Notes: generated by a model not told the origin, from the letters alone. A stretch of 64,000 nucleotides of DNA from Sediminimonas qiaohouensis DSM 21189 (GCF_000423645.1 NZ_AUIJ01000008.1:62001-126000), one strand, 5' to 3'; positions 25,885-34,923 are shown, counted from the stretch's first letter. Translations and numbers: made by a program.

Positions 25885-26593
25885 CGCCCGCCTCCTTCAT
25901 CGCACCAAGGTAGGATTGCACCACTTCGGCGGCGCCCCCGTCGCCGGCCACGCGGCCCTCGTCCAACCAGATGGCGCGGTCATACCCGCTCAGGGCGGCG
26001 GGGTCGTGGGTGACGTGGATCAGCGTGGCGGGCAGCGCGTCAAGATACCCCGTCAGCGCCCGCGTGGTGGGAATGTCCAGCCCCGAAAACGGCTCGTCCA
26101 GCAGGATCACCGACGGCTCCATCGCCAGCACCGCCATCAGGCAAACCAGGTGCCGTTGCCCCTGTGACAGGCTATCGACCGAGCGATCGTGCCACGCCGA
26201 ACGGCCAAACCGCGCCAGCATCGCGTGCGCGCCGTCGCGCGCGCCTTGCTTGTCGTGGCCAAGCTGTCGCAGGCCAAAGGCAAGTTCCTCTTCGACGGTG
26301 GGAAAGATGATCTGGTGATCGGGATTTTGAAACAGGATGCCAACGGTGCGGATCGCCGCCTTGCGGTCGGCGTACACATCCACACCGCCCACGTTCACGG
26401 CGCCCGCGTCCGGTGCGATCAGCCCGGCGATCAGGCGCGCCAGCGTCGTTTTGCCCGATCCGTTGCGCCCAATGATGCCAATGCGCCGTTCGGACAGGCG
26501 CAGCGTCAGATCGCGCAGGGCCACGCGGCTACCGAAACGGCAGGTTACGCCCGTGATCTCTATGCTTGGCCTGACATCGGCCTGTGCCATCAT
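25865..26593 (-). CDS. bioM: ECF transporter ATPase BioM
   Basis: A 242-residue ATP-binding subunit powering biotin uptake. Walker A GRNGSGKTTLAR near 43, Q-loop LFQNPDHQIIFPTVEEEL near 87 (the FQNPD form is characteristic of ECF ATPases), signature LSQGQRHLVCLMAVL near 140 and Walker B SVILLDEPFSGLD near 160. First gene of bioMNY; about 96 bases separate it from the ABC permease gene upstream, so it may have its own promoter or be reached by read-through. Confidence 0.93.
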   Translation of the reverse strand: MMAQADVRPSIEITGVTCRFGSRVALRDLTLRLSERRIGIIGRNGSGKTTLARLIAGLIAPDAGAVNVGGVDVYADRKAAIRTVGILFQNPDHQIIFPTVEEELAFGLRQLGHDKQGARDGAHAMLARFGRSAWHDRSVDSLSQGQRHLVCLMAVLAMEPSVILLDEPFSGLDIPTTRALTGYLDALPATLIHVTHDPAALSGYDRAIWLDEGRVAGDGGAAEVVQSYLGAMKEAGDADADL

Positions 26594-26689
26594 CGCGCCT
26601 TTTCCCCATTGCGGCCCGCGCGCCGAGGGCCGACCTAGCCCGCCTGCATAGCCTGCGCGCCCCCCGCGTGCCAGCCGAAATGCGCCCGC

Positions 26690-27700
26690 TCAGCGTCCAC
26701 TCATGATAATCCGGTAGCGCACTTGATCGAAGATCACCGCCAGGATCAAGAGCGCCCCCAGCAACACCATCTGCATGTAGGAGCTGACCTGCGCCAGGTT
26801 CATCCCGTTTTGCACCAGCACGATGAAGAACGCACCCAGCACCACGTTTTCCACCCGGCCTATCCCGCCACGCAGGGACACGCCCGCGATCACGCAGGCC
26901 GCGATCGACTCAAGCGCGATCGAGCCGCCAAGGTTGGCCTCGCCCGTTTCCACTCGTGCGGTCAGCAAAAGCCCCGTCAGCGACGCGATCAACGCGCACA
27001 CCAGGTAGGCCAGCAACAGCGTGCGCTTGGTGTTGATGGCAGATAGATGCGCGGCCTTGATGTTGCCGCCCACGGCGTAGATCTGGGTGCCAAACCGGGT
27101 GCGCGCCATCAACAGCCACATCACCGCGATGCACGCAAGCGCGATGAGAACCGGCACAGGAAAACCCCATACCCGTCCGAACCCGAACGTGTCGGCAAAC
27201 GCAAACGGCAGGCCCGATACCGGCACACCGCCGGTCAGGAACAGGGCAAAGCCCGCCCCGACCGAGGACACGCCAAGCGTCATGATGAAGGGGGACACAT
27301 CGAAAAAGGCCACGCCGATGCCGTTCACCAGACCAACCATCAGCGCCGCCCCGAACCCCAGGCACGAGCCCAGCAAAATGGCCAGCCAGATCGCATCGGG
27401 GAAAAGGCCCGACAGCCACACCATCCCCATTGCCGACACGACAGAGGTCAGCGCGATCGCGGTGCCGACCGACAAGTCGAACCCGCCCGTGACCAGCGCC
27501 AGCATCTGTCCCATGGACACCAGCACCAGGTAAACCGATTGCCGCGCCACGTTGATCAGGTTCTGCCCGGTCAGGAACTTGGACGACAGCACGGTAAAGA
27601 TCACCAATGCCGCCAGCAGAAAGAACGGCAGGACGCCGACCTTTACGAACAGCCGGGTGATCCATGCCTTTGCGCCAGTCGATTGGATGTCTGAACTCAT
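26690..27700 (-). CDS. Sugar-type ABC transporter permease (RbsC family)
   Basis: A 336-residue inner-membrane permease with about ten hydrophobic helices. It carries RbsC landmarks such as LVSMGQMLALVTGGFDLSVG near 65-80, GLVNGIGVAFFDVSPFIMTLG near 125 and VIAGVSLRGGIGRVENVVLGAFF near 280. It overlaps the ATPase gene by four bases. Last gene of the long operon beginning at pxpA. Despite the sugar-type name, its partner binding protein is TorT-like, so the real ligand may not be a sugar. Confidence 0.93.
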   Translation of the reverse strand: MSSDIQSTGAKAWITRLFVKVGVLPFFLLAALVIFTVLSSKFLTGQNLINVARQSVYLVLVSMGQMLALVTGGFDLSVGTAIALTSVVSAMGMVWLSGLFPDAIWLAILLGSCLGFGAALMVGLVNGIGVAFFDVSPFIMTLGVSSVGAGFALFLTGGVPVSGLPFAFADTFGFGRVWGFPVPVLIALACIAVMWLLMARTRFGTQIYAVGGNIKAAHLSAINTKRTLLLAYLVCALIASLTGLLLTARVETGEANLGGSIALESIAACVIAGVSLRGGIGRVENVVLGAFFIVLVQNGMNLAQVSSYMQMVLLGALLILAVIFDQVRYRIIMSGR

Positions 27701-29199
27701 TGTGTCGCTCCGCTTTCATCGAAGAAGTGTTTGAGGATGTTCTCCTCGGTCATCTCGTCGCCGCTCAACTCGGCGGTCAGTGCGCCATGCGCCATCACGA
27801 TCATCCGGTGCGCCAGGTGCATGACCTCGGGCAGGTCGGATGAAATCACGACCACGGCCTTGCCCGCTTCGGCCAATTCCTTGATCAACAGGTAAAGCGC
27901 CGCGCGCGTTCCCATGTCCACGCCGACGGTTGGCTCGTCGAGGATGTAGATATCGGCGTCCTGCCCAAAGCATTTGCCGAACAGCACCTTTTGCTGGTTG
28001 CCGCCCGAGAGTTGCGAAACCAGCTTGTTGCGATACCCCTCGTGCAGTTCCACGTGATCGGCGATTCGGGTGCTGGCGTCGCGGACCGCGGGCCAGTTGA
28101 TCAGGCCAGTGCCGCCACGCCCGCCCATCACGAGATTGACCGCCAGGTTGTCATTTGCAGTGCGCAGCAGGTCCAGCCCCTCGGCCTTGCGGTCGGGTGA
28201 CAGGTAATACATGCCCTGCCGGATGATCTGGCGCGTGGGGGCATGGGTGATGTCAACGCCCCTTAGCGTGACACGCCCTCCCAGCCGCGGCGCCACGCCC
28301 ATCATCGCCCGAAAGAGCCGCGACTTGCCGCAGCCCACCAGCCCAGCAACGCCAAGGATTTCACCAGGGCGAATTTCGACATCCGCCGCGTGCACGCCGC
28401 TGGTGCGCAGGCCCTCGGCGCGCAGCAGAACCTCGCCGGGCTTGTGTTCGATATGCGGGTAGATCTCGGAGATCGCGCGCCCGGTCATCATCTCGACCAG
28501 CGCGTCATCGTCGGTCTCGTCCATCGCCACGGTGCCGATCCTGGCCCCGTCGCGCAGCACCGTCACCCGGTCGGCGATGCGGACGAATTCCTGCATCCGG
28601 TGCGAGATGTAGATGATGCCGACCCCGCGCGCCTTGAGCGTCTTGATGAAATCAAACAGGTGATCCACCTCGCGGTCGGTTAGCGACGCGGTCGGCTCGT
28701 CCAGGATCAGCACCGACAGATCGCCATGAAACGCCTTGGTGATCTCGACCATCTGCTGACGTGCGCGCGACAGGCGGCCTGTGATCTCGGTCGGGTCGAT
28801 GTCGAAATCCAGTTCCTCGAACATCTCGGCGGCGCGGCGCCGCATCTCGCGGTGATCCACGAAGGGGCCCTTCATCGGCTCCCAACCGAGAAATATGTTC
28901 TCGGCCACAGTCAGCGTAGGGATCAGCGAAAATTCCTGAAAAACGGTGTATATCCCCTTGGCCTGCGCATCGGCGACAGAGCTGAGGCGCAGCGGCTGAC
29001 CATTCAGCTCGATCGTGCCGCCGCTTGGGGTATTGGCCCCGGCGAGCATCGAGATCAGCGTCGATTTGCCCGCGCCGTTTTCACCGAACAGAACATGCAC
29101 TTCGCCGGGGTTCAGATCGAAATCGACCGCGTCGAGCGCCAGAACGCCCGGGTATTGCTTGGTCAGCCCATTGGTGCGGATCAGCGGTTGGGTTGGCAT
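27697..29199 (-). CDS. Sugar-type ABC transporter ATPase with two nucleotide-binding domains (RbsA family)
   Basis: A 500-residue duplicated ATPase. The first half has Walker A FGENGAGKSTL near 38 and Walker B VLILDEPTASL near 165. The second half has a modified Walker A GLVGCGKSRLF near 288, signature LSGGNQQKVLFGK near 400 and Walker B DIYILDEPTVGVD near 422. The first signature (LSRARQQMVEI) is degenerate, as is usual in this family. It follows the binding-protein gene after a strong intercistronic hairpin, which should make it less expressed than the binding protein. Confidence 0.94.
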   Translation of the reverse strand: MPTQPLIRTNGLTKQYPGVLALDAVDFDLNPGEVHVLFGENGAGKSTLISMLAGANTPSGGTIELNGQPLRLSSVADAQAKGIYTVFQEFSLIPTLTVAENIFLGWEPMKGPFVDHREMRRRAAEMFEELDFDIDPTEITGRLSRARQQMVEITKAFHGDLSVLILDEPTASLTDREVDHLFDFIKTLKARGVGIIYISHRMQEFVRIADRVTVLRDGARIGTVAMDETDDDALVEMMTGRAISEIYPHIEHKPGEVLLRAEGLRTSGVHAADVEIRPGEILGVAGLVGCGKSRLFRAMMGVAPRLGGRVTLRGVDITHAPTRQIIRQGMYYLSPDRKAEGLDLLRTANDNLAVNLVMGGRGGTGLINWPAVRDASTRIADHVELHEGYRNKLVSQLSGGNQQKVLFGKCFGQDADIYILDEPTVGVDMGTRAALYLLIKELAEAGKAVVVISSDLPEVMHLAHRMIVMAHGALTAELSGDEMTEENILKHFFDESGATQ

Positions 29200-29221
29200 G
29201 GTGAAATCTCCGGGAAATGCG

Positions 29222-29249
29222 GGCCGGGGCCGCTTGGGCGGCCCCGGCC
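29222..29249 (-). terminator. Strong intercistronic hairpin between binding protein and ATPase genes
   Basis: A perfect 12-bp inverted repeat with a 4-base loop (29222-29233 with 29238-29249), 20 bases after the binding-protein stop. No T-run follows, so it most likely protects the upstream mRNA from 3' decay or attenuates downstream expression. Confidence 0.65.
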
Positions 29250-29268
29250 TATGATCACGCGCTATGGA

Positions 29269-30342
29269 TCAATCCACCGAAAAGACAGGGCGGAACCCGT
29301 CAGGCGGCAGGATGTTCTGGCGCGGCACATCGTTGATGTTCTCGGGATCGACCACAAAGATCTTGGGGCCGACGTGCTTGGTGTATTCCTTCTCTTCGAG
29401 AATACGCACGGCCTGGTCCACGGCGATCCGGCCCTGAACAACCATCGAATCCGCAGGCGCGGCCAGGATGAAGCCCCGCTGAATGCCGGTGTAGACCCCT
29501 GGCGTCATGTAGAAGGCCAGCAGATCGACCTCGCCTTTCAGGCCGCGCTCGCGGATCACGCCCTGCGCCGCCTCGGCGGTCACGGCGGTGCCCGCGAGGT
29601 AGCGCACGTCGGGGTTGGCCTGCAGCACGTCCTCGACCAGCTTCAACTGGGTTTCCTTGCCCGTGTCGCCAAAGCGCGGCTCCAGGACCTCGACGGCCGA
29701 GCCTTCGACGGCAGCCATGAAGCCCTCATGCGCGGCCTCGACCCAACCAGCGCCGGCCGGCCCGGGGAACCAACCCACCTTGACCGGATCGGATCCAGCG
29801 GGATGCTTGGCGGCCAGGTAGTTGCCGGTTTCCGCCCCCATGGTGCGGAACGACACCAGCGATTTGGCCGCGATGTCCGCCGACGAGACGCCGTTGATGA
29901 CGTCGATCACCGGAATGCCCTTGCCCGCGGCCTCGGCGATCACGTTGTTGAGCCCTTCATAGGAAATCGCGCCGATGATCACCGCATCGGCCCCGCCCGA
30001 GACGCAATCCTCGATCTGGCTGATCTGGCGGCTCAGCTCGGTATAGCCGCCGGCCTCGACCACGTTCAGCTTGACGCCAAGGCGCTTGGCCTCGTCCACC
30101 ACGCCGTAGTCAACGCCCAACCAATAGGCATCTTTCATATGCGGGAAGGAAACGCAGATGTTCCAGGGCTGCGCGGCGCTCTCCAGCGGCGTGTAGGTGA
30201 CTGCGTTGACCTCGCCATCGGCACTGAACGGTGGCACCACTTCCTCGGCGGGATAGGGATACCAGGCGTCCTGCGCCATCGCGCCGGCGGGCAAGGCCGT
30301 GGCCAGCGTCAGCGCGGTTACCAGTTTCAGGGTCTTGTTCAT
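29269..30342 (-). CDS. Periplasmic binding protein, TorT-like
   Basis: A 357-residue type I periplasmic binding protein with a cleavable signal (MNKTLKLVTALTLATALPAG, cut near AMA-QD). The mature start WYPYPAEE and the segment WNICVSFPHMKDAYWLGVDYG resemble TorT, the TMAO sensor-system periplasmic protein. Here, however, there is no torS kinase; the next genes are an RbsA/RbsC pair, so it most likely works as the solute receptor of an importer. It follows pxpC by 69 bases. The ligand is unknown; a lactam, amide or small cyclic compound would fit the enzymes upstream. Confidence 0.88.
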   Translation of the reverse strand: MNKTLKLVTALTLATALPAGAMAQDAWYPYPAEEVVPPFSADGEVNAVTYTPLESAAQPWNICVSFPHMKDAYWLGVDYGVVDEAKRLGVKLNVVEAGGYTELSRQISQIEDCVSGGADAVIIGAISYEGLNNVIAEAAGKGIPVIDVINGVSSADIAAKSLVSFRTMGAETGNYLAAKHPAGSDPVKVGWFPGPAGAGWVEAAHEGFMAAVEGSAVEVLEPRFGDTGKETQLKLVEDVLQANPDVRYLAGTAVTAEAAQGVIRERGLKGEVDLLAFYMTPGVYTGIQRGFILAAPADSMVVQGRIAVDQAVRILEEKEYTKHVGPKIFVVDPENINDVPRQNILPPDGFRPVFSVD

Positions 30343-30411
30343 TGTTTTGACCTCCTTGTCAGATCAGGTTTGTTGAGCAGGGCGCGGCTGCGCCCCGCCG
30401 AGATGCGGCTG

Positions 30412-31383
30412 TTAACCCAGCTCTTCGCGAATTTTCTGAATGGTGACTTTGCGCTCGGCGCGCGCGGCCAAGGCGGTATCCATGTCCACGTTGACGAATT
30501 TTACCTGCGTGTTGGGCTGCAACTGCCCGATCAAGTCCATGTCCGCCGAGATGATCGCGCCAAGGGTGAAATACCCCCCGCCCGACACCGCATCGCGGTG
30601 CAGCACGATGGGTTCCGTCCCGCCCGGCACCTGGATCGAGCCGTAGGAATAGCACCCGTCCACGATATTCGAGGGGTCCGCCCCCGCGCCAAAGGGCTGC
30701 TCGCGCTCCACGAATTCCAGCGGGCGCCCCCCCTTGAAACGGTATCCCATACGGTCGGCCTCGGCCGCGACGGTCCAGGTATCCTCGAAAAACTGCTGCC
30801 CGGCGGTATCGGTCAGGCGGTACCAGTAGAGGCCCGTCAGAACGCGCAGCTCGGCCGGGTTGGCCGGCCCGCGCCGCAGGGCGGCGGGCACGCGGCGCCC
30901 CTCGGCCACCAGCGGCGCATCGCCAACCGGCAATTCGTCGCCCGGCTGCACCGCGCGCCCATCCACGCCGCCAAGCGCGCCGATGGGATAGGTGGACCGG
31001 CTGCCCAGATCAGGCTCGGTCGTGATGCCGCCCGACACTGCGATATAAATCCGCGCGCCCGATTGCAGGAACCCAAAGCTCAGGATCTGCCCCGCCTTCA
31101 CGGTGAACGCGGTCCAGGTCCCGCGCGCCTCGCCATCGACCATCACGGGCATCTCGGCGCCGGTCACGGCGACGCTGGCGTCGCGTGTGAACTCGATCTC
31201 GGGGCCCATGAACACGGCCTCCAGGCCCGCGGCGCCCTCGGGGTTGCCGACCAGCATGTTGGCCGCGCGCATCGACAGGCGGTCCATCGCGCCCCCCTCG
31301 GGGATGCCAAGGTGGAAATAGCCGGGACGGCCCATATCCTGAATGGTGGTGGCGAGGCCGGATTTGACAATCTTAAGCGTCAT
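30412..31383 (-). CDS. pxpC: PxpC/KipA-type biotin-dependent carboxyltransferase-family protein
   Basis: 323 residues of the PxpC (KipA, AHS2) family, related to the carboxyltransferase part of urea carboxylase. The family start MTLKIVKSGLATTIQDMGRPGYFHLGIPEGGAMD is plain, as are VAVSGGI near 118 and IQVPGGTEPIVLHRDAVSGGGYFTLGAI near 255. It overlaps pxpB by 11 bases. In E. coli PxpABC cleaves 5-oxoproline with ATP. Here biotin carboxylase and biotin carrier genes lie in the same operon, so this protein may truly take carboxyl-biotin as its name suggests. Confidence 0.9.
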   Translation of the reverse strand: MTLKIVKSGLATTIQDMGRPGYFHLGIPEGGAMDRLSMRAANMLVGNPEGAAGLEAVFMGPEIEFTRDASVAVTGAEMPVMVDGEARGTWTAFTVKAGQILSFGFLQSGARIYIAVSGGITTEPDLGSRSTYPIGALGGVDGRAVQPGDELPVGDAPLVAEGRRVPAALRRGPANPAELRVLTGLYWYRLTDTAGQQFFEDTWTVAAEADRMGYRFKGGRPLEFVEREQPFGAGADPSNIVDGCYSYGSIQVPGGTEPIVLHRDAVSGGGYFTLGAIISADMDLIGQLQPNTQVKFVNVDMDTALAARAERKVTIQKIREELG

Positions 31384-32248
31384 TGAGTGCCTCCATCAGC
31401 TTGGCGTTGTAGCCGGTCATGTCCTTGTTGAACTCTTCCAGGTTGAACTCCACCTCGGCCACGCGCGGGGTCCAGGTGTTGGCCTCGACTTCTGACAGGA
31501 TGCGGTCGTACTCGGCCCGGTCGATCGGCCGCCACTTGACGATGTCGCCGGGTTTGAAGAACACGAGGAAATCGCGCAGGTACGACACCTCCTGTTTGGG
31601 GTCGTAGATGGTCATCGGGGTGATGCCGAACATCTGGTATCCGCCCGCCCCCCGGACCGAATAGACGCAGGAAAAGCTGCCGCCATAGCCCACGGTCTGC
31701 TTGGGCGTGTCGGTGCGCGGCCGTAGGTACTTGGGCACCTGGATCTGCTTTTCGCGCTCGACCAGTTGATAGAGAAACGGCAGGCCCGACACGAAACCCA
31801 CCATCGACACGAACCACGGCTGCGCATGGTGCGCCTCGATGAACGCCTCGACGCTGTCATAGCCGTTGATCCGCGCGGCATAGTCCAGATCGGTACCGTT
31901 CGGGTCCTGGTGCCGCTCGCGAAAGCGCATCACCGTCTCATGCGTCCACGGGTCCTGGTAGTAGACCGGCACTTCGACAATCCGGGTGGTCAGGCGCTTT
32001 TCGGCCTTGTCCGCCGTATGCTCGAGCTCCTGGATCCGCTTGAGCATCTCCAACGGCGCGGTGACGTCGGGATCAAAGCGAACCTGGAACGATGCGTTGG
32101 CCGGGCAAATCTCGGTCACGCCGGGGATGTCGGCCTCGCGGACGGCGTTCGACATGGACAGGGACTTGAAGAACGCCTCAAGCGACATCTCCTCGTCCAT
32201 CTCCACGTAGACATGCTCATCTCCGCCGTATGTGTAACGTGTCTTCAC
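31373..32248 (-). CDS. pxpB: PxpB/KipI-type subunit (AHS1 family)
   Basis: About 291 residues, longer than the usual 220-240 of PxpB because of extra sequence at both ends. The GTG start at 32248 is strongly supported: AGGAGGT lies five bases before it and the GTG overlaps the biotin carboxylase stop (GTGA). Family segments are GFVSGLPFLYQL near 165 and YGGSFSCVYSVRGAGGYQMFGITPMTIYDP near 205, where the usual GRTP region is altered. The N-terminal part (CPANASFQVRFDP) fits the AHS1 fold. It should form a complex with PxpC. The length and divergence suggest a substrate other than 5-oxoproline. Confidence 0.88.
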   Translation of the reverse strand: MKTRYTYGGDEHVYVEMDEEMSLEAFFKSLSMSNAVREADIPGVTEICPANASFQVRFDPDVTAPLEMLKRIQELEHTADKAEKRLTTRIVEVPVYYQDPWTHETVMRFRERHQDPNGTDLDYAARINGYDSVEAFIEAHHAQPWFVSMVGFVSGLPFLYQLVEREKQIQVPKYLRPRTDTPKQTVGYGGSFSCVYSVRGAGGYQMFGITPMTIYDPKQEVSYLRDFLVFFKPGDIVKWRPIDRAEYDRILSEVEANTWTPRVAEVEFNLEEFNKDMTGYNAKLMEALNDA

Positions 32249-33630
32249 GATGCACCTCCTGTTGCTGCAAGGGGGGTCAGGTTTCCGGCATCCAGCCACG
32301 GCTCCAGCCATTGGGTGTGGAACGTGCCCGCTTGCACTTGCGGATCGTCCGCCAGCGCCAGATGCAGGGGAATCGTCGTCTTGAGGCCCTCGACCCCGAA
32401 GGCCCGCAACGCGCCGCGCAGGCGGGTGATGGCGTCAGGGCGGTCGGCCCCGTGGGCAATCACTTTGCCGATCAGCGAGTCGTAGAACGGCGGGATTTGG
32501 TAGCCCTCGTAGAGGCAGTGATCGACGCGGATGCCTTCGCCCTCGGGCAGGCGCAGCGCGCCGACCTGGCCGGGGAACGGCATGAACTGCATCAGGGGGT
32601 CTTCGGCGTTGATCCGCACCTCGATCGCGTGGCCGTGCACCTTGATCTGGTCCTGCGTCAGGCGCAGCGGCTCGCCGCCGGCGATGCGGAGCATCTCCTG
32701 CACCAGATCGACGCCGGTGATCATCTCGGTCACGGGGTGCTCGACCTGGATGCGGGTGTTCATTTCGATGAAGAAGAACTCGTTGCTGGCCTCGTCATAT
32801 AGGAACTCCAGCGTGCCCGCGCCGCTGTAGCTCACGGCCTCGGCCAGAGCCACCGCCGAGGCGCACAGCGCCTGGCGCGTCTCCTCGTCCAGGCAGACCG
32901 CTCCGGCCTCTTCCCAGACCTTCTGCCGCCGCCGCTGGAGCGAGCATTCGCGCTCATAGCAGTGCACCGCGCGGCTGCCATCACCGAGGATCTGCACCTC
33001 GATATGGCGCGGATTGCGCACCACGCGCTCCAGGTACAGGCCGCCATCGCCAAAGGCGGCTTGCGCCTCGGCCTGGGCCTGCGGCGCAAGCTTGCGCAGC
33101 TCGTCCTCGGTGTCAGCGATGCGGATGCCGCGCCCGCCGCCGCCCGCGGCGGCCTTGATCATCACCGGGTAGCCCACGGTCGCGGCCACCTGCGCAGCCT
33201 CGTCCACGCCATCGATCCGCCCTTTCGAGCCGGGCACGACGGGCGTTCCCGCCGCCTCGGCGGCCTGCCGGGCCGCCACCTTGTCGCCCATCCGCTCGAT
33301 CGTATCGGCCGACGGGCCGACATAGGTGATCCCGGCCGCCTCAAGCGCGCGGGCAAAACGCGGGCTTTCAGACAGAAAGCCATAGCCCGGATGCACCGCG
33401 TCGGCGCCCGCCTTTTGTGCGGCTGCCACAACCCGATCCACGTTCAGGTACGAGTCCCTCGCCGCCGCTGGGCCGATGCACACCGCCTCGTCGGCCAGCT
33501 TGACCGCCAGCATGTCGGCATCGGCCTCGGAATGGGCCTGAATGGTGTGGATGCCTAGGGCTTGCGCGGCCCGAATGACCCGCACGGCAATCTCACCGCG
33601 ATTGGCTATGAAAAGGCGTTCAATGGCCAT
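32245..33630 (-). CDS. accC: Biotin carboxylase subunit (AccC-like)
   Basis: 461-residue ATP-grasp enzyme that carboxylates biotin on a carrier protein using bicarbonate and ATP. Motifs are IANRGEIAVRVIRAA at the N-terminus, YGFLSESPRFA near 83, the glycine loop KAAAGGGGRGIRI near 160 and EMNTRIQVEHPVTEMITGVDLVQE near 290. Full length for AccC. It lies between a carrier-protein gene and pxpB, not beside accB/accA, so it is probably a dedicated subunit for this pathway and not the housekeeping acetyl-CoA carboxylase. Confidence 0.93.
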   Translation of the reverse strand: MAIERLFIANRGEIAVRVIRAAQALGIHTIQAHSEADADMLAVKLADEAVCIGPAAARDSYLNVDRVVAAAQKAGADAVHPGYGFLSESPRFARALEAAGITYVGPSADTIERMGDKVAARQAAEAAGTPVVPGSKGRIDGVDEAAQVAATVGYPVMIKAAAGGGGRGIRIADTEDELRKLAPQAQAEAQAAFGDGGLYLERVVRNPRHIEVQILGDGSRAVHCYERECSLQRRRQKVWEEAGAVCLDEETRQALCASAVALAEAVSYSGAGTLEFLYDEASNEFFFIEMNTRIQVEHPVTEMITGVDLVQEMLRIAGGEPLRLTQDQIKVHGHAIEVRINAEDPLMQFMPFPGQVGALRLPEGEGIRVDHCLYEGYQIPPFYDSLIGKVIAHGADRPDAITRLRGALRAFGVEGLKTTIPLHLALADDPQVQAGTFHTQWLEPWLDAGNLTPLAATGGAS

Positions 33631-33633
33631 GGC

Positions 33634-33870
33634 TCAGGCGTCCACCGTCGCCAGGACCTGACCGGCGGTCACCGCGGCCTCGTTCTCGGTGACATAGCCG
33701 CCGAAGGTGCCAGCGGCCTCGGCTTTGACCTCGATAAAGGTTTTCATCACCTCGATCAGCCCGATCACGTCCCCCACGGCCACGGCATCGCCCTTGGCCT
33801 TGTAGGGGGCATCATTGGGCGATGGCCGGTGATAAAAGGTTCCGGGGAGCGGGGTTTGAACGTCTGACAT
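33634..33870 (-). CDS. Small biotin carboxyl carrier protein
   Basis: A 78-residue biotinyl domain with almost no N-terminal extension, unlike AccB (about 150 residues). The biotinylation site reads EVMKT in place of the common EAMKM; the flanking GDVIGLIEVMKTFIEVKAE and the C-terminal GQVLATVDA fit the biotinyl fold. Its stop is three bases before the biotin carboxylase start. It is probably biotinylated by BirA and shuttles carboxyl groups between the carboxylase and PxpBC. Confidence 0.9.
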   Translation of the reverse strand: MSDVQTPLPGTFYHRPSPNDAPYKAKGDAVAVGDVIGLIEVMKTFIEVKAEAAGTFGGYVTENEAAVTAGQVLATVDA

Positions 33871-33900
33871 GGTCTCTTGTCCTCCTGTCGGTCTGTTGTC

Positions 33901-34683
33901 TCAGCTTGCGTTTTCCAGGACCGTCGCGGCCGGCGTGACGGTGATGCCGTTGTCGATCAGCCCCTTGCGGATGGCGCGCCCCATTTCCAACGCGCCGGGC
34001 GTGTCGGAATGGAAGCAAATCGATTCGAACTCGATATCGATATCGTTGCCCTCGACCGTGCGAACGCGGCCCTCCTTGCAGGCGCGCACGCATTTCTCGG
34101 CTATCGCTTGCGGATCGGGGCGGGTCACTTGCCGCTTGAACACGATCGAGCCGCTATCGTCATAGTCGCGATCCGCGTAAAACTCGCGCACCACCGGATG
34201 GCCAAGCCGCCTGGCCATCTCGTAGGTCTTGGATATGCCCATGCAAAAGATGATCGTGTCGCTGCTGATCTTTTGCAGCGTGTCCACCATCAACTGCGAC
34301 AACCCCTCGTTCACGGCCGCCTCCATGTACAGCGCGCCGTGGGGTTTGACGTGCTGCAAGGGTATGCCGTGGCGGCGGCCGAATTCGCGTATCGCACCGA
34401 CCTGGTAGACGATGTCGTTGACCAGCTCCTCGGAGCTGGTGCGGATGTAGCGGCGGCCAAAGCCCTGCAGGTCGCGATAGCCGGGATGCGCCCCGAGGCC
34501 GACGCCGTATTGCTGCGCCAGCTTCACCACCCGATCCATCGAGTTGGGATCGCCCGCATGGAACCCGGCCGCGATATTGGCCGAGCTGATCAGGGACATG
34601 AGCTCTTCGTCCGGCGCTTCGCCCAGAACCCACTGGCCAAAGCCTTCGCCCATGTCGCAATTCAGATCGACCGCTGTCTTCAT
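33901..34683 (-). CDS. pxpA: 5-oxoprolinase subunit A (LamB/YcsF family)
   Basis: 260 residues, typical length. Starts [18 protein letters not shown], the family hallmark, with [14 protein letters not shown] near 33, [17 protein letters not shown] near 58, [12 protein letters not shown] near 107 and CFHSDTPGA near 224. In E. coli it acts with PxpBC in opening 5-oxoproline. First gene of the operon pxpA-carrier-accC-pxpB-pxpC-ABC importer, transcribed away from the LysR gene, whose product probably controls it. Confidence 0.93.
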   Translation of the reverse strand: MKTAVDLNCDMGEGFGQWVLGEAPDEELMSLISSANIAAGFHAGDPNSMDRVVKLAQQYGVGLGAHPGYRDLQGFGRRYIRTSSEELVNDIVYQVGAIREFGRRHGIPLQHVKPHGALYMEAAVNEGLSQLMVDTLQKISSDTIIFCMGISKTYEMARRLGHPVVREFYADRDYDDSGSIVFKRQVTRPDPQAIAEKCVRACKEGRVRTVEGNDIDIEFESICFHSDTPGALEMGRAIRKGLIDNGITVTPAATVLENAS

Positions 34684-34923
34684 ATCGAGATCCCCGCATT
34701 TGAGTTGCTCAAAGGATCACCGCGAAAGGATTAACTTGTAAATTTCTAATATTTGCTCATACTGTATAGAAAAATCAGAACGCAAAGCGAAATCACGACC
34801 CCACTAAGAGACTGAAATATTTGAACTTGCATGACTTTTGAACGTTTCGCGTCCTTCAGTATCTGATTTCGTGATATCACGTGATCTGACATTCGTTATC
34901 CAAGGGTAAAAAATGAGCGCATC
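34684..34923. promoter_or_regulatory. Divergent control region of the pxp operon and its LysR gene
   Basis: A 240-bp AT-rich gap, in contrast to its surroundings. Overlapping palindromes CGTGATATCACG (34870-34881) and ATCACGTGAT (34876-34885) sit about 40 bases before the LysR start, a normal place for an autoregulatory LysR site. Promoters for both directions are expected here; several AT-rich hexamers occur near 34735-34770, but none is clearly best. Confidence 0.5.

Noticed and set aside
29269..30342. Assignment of the TorT-like protein to a TMAO-sensing system
   Set aside because: No torS, torR or TMAO reductase genes are present, and it is followed by an ABC importer pair, so a solute-receptor role is more likely.
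28726..31386. An 886-residue open frame on the plus strand
   Set aside because: It lies opposite three well-supported ABC and pxpC genes; its composition is typical of an antisense frame with no domain.
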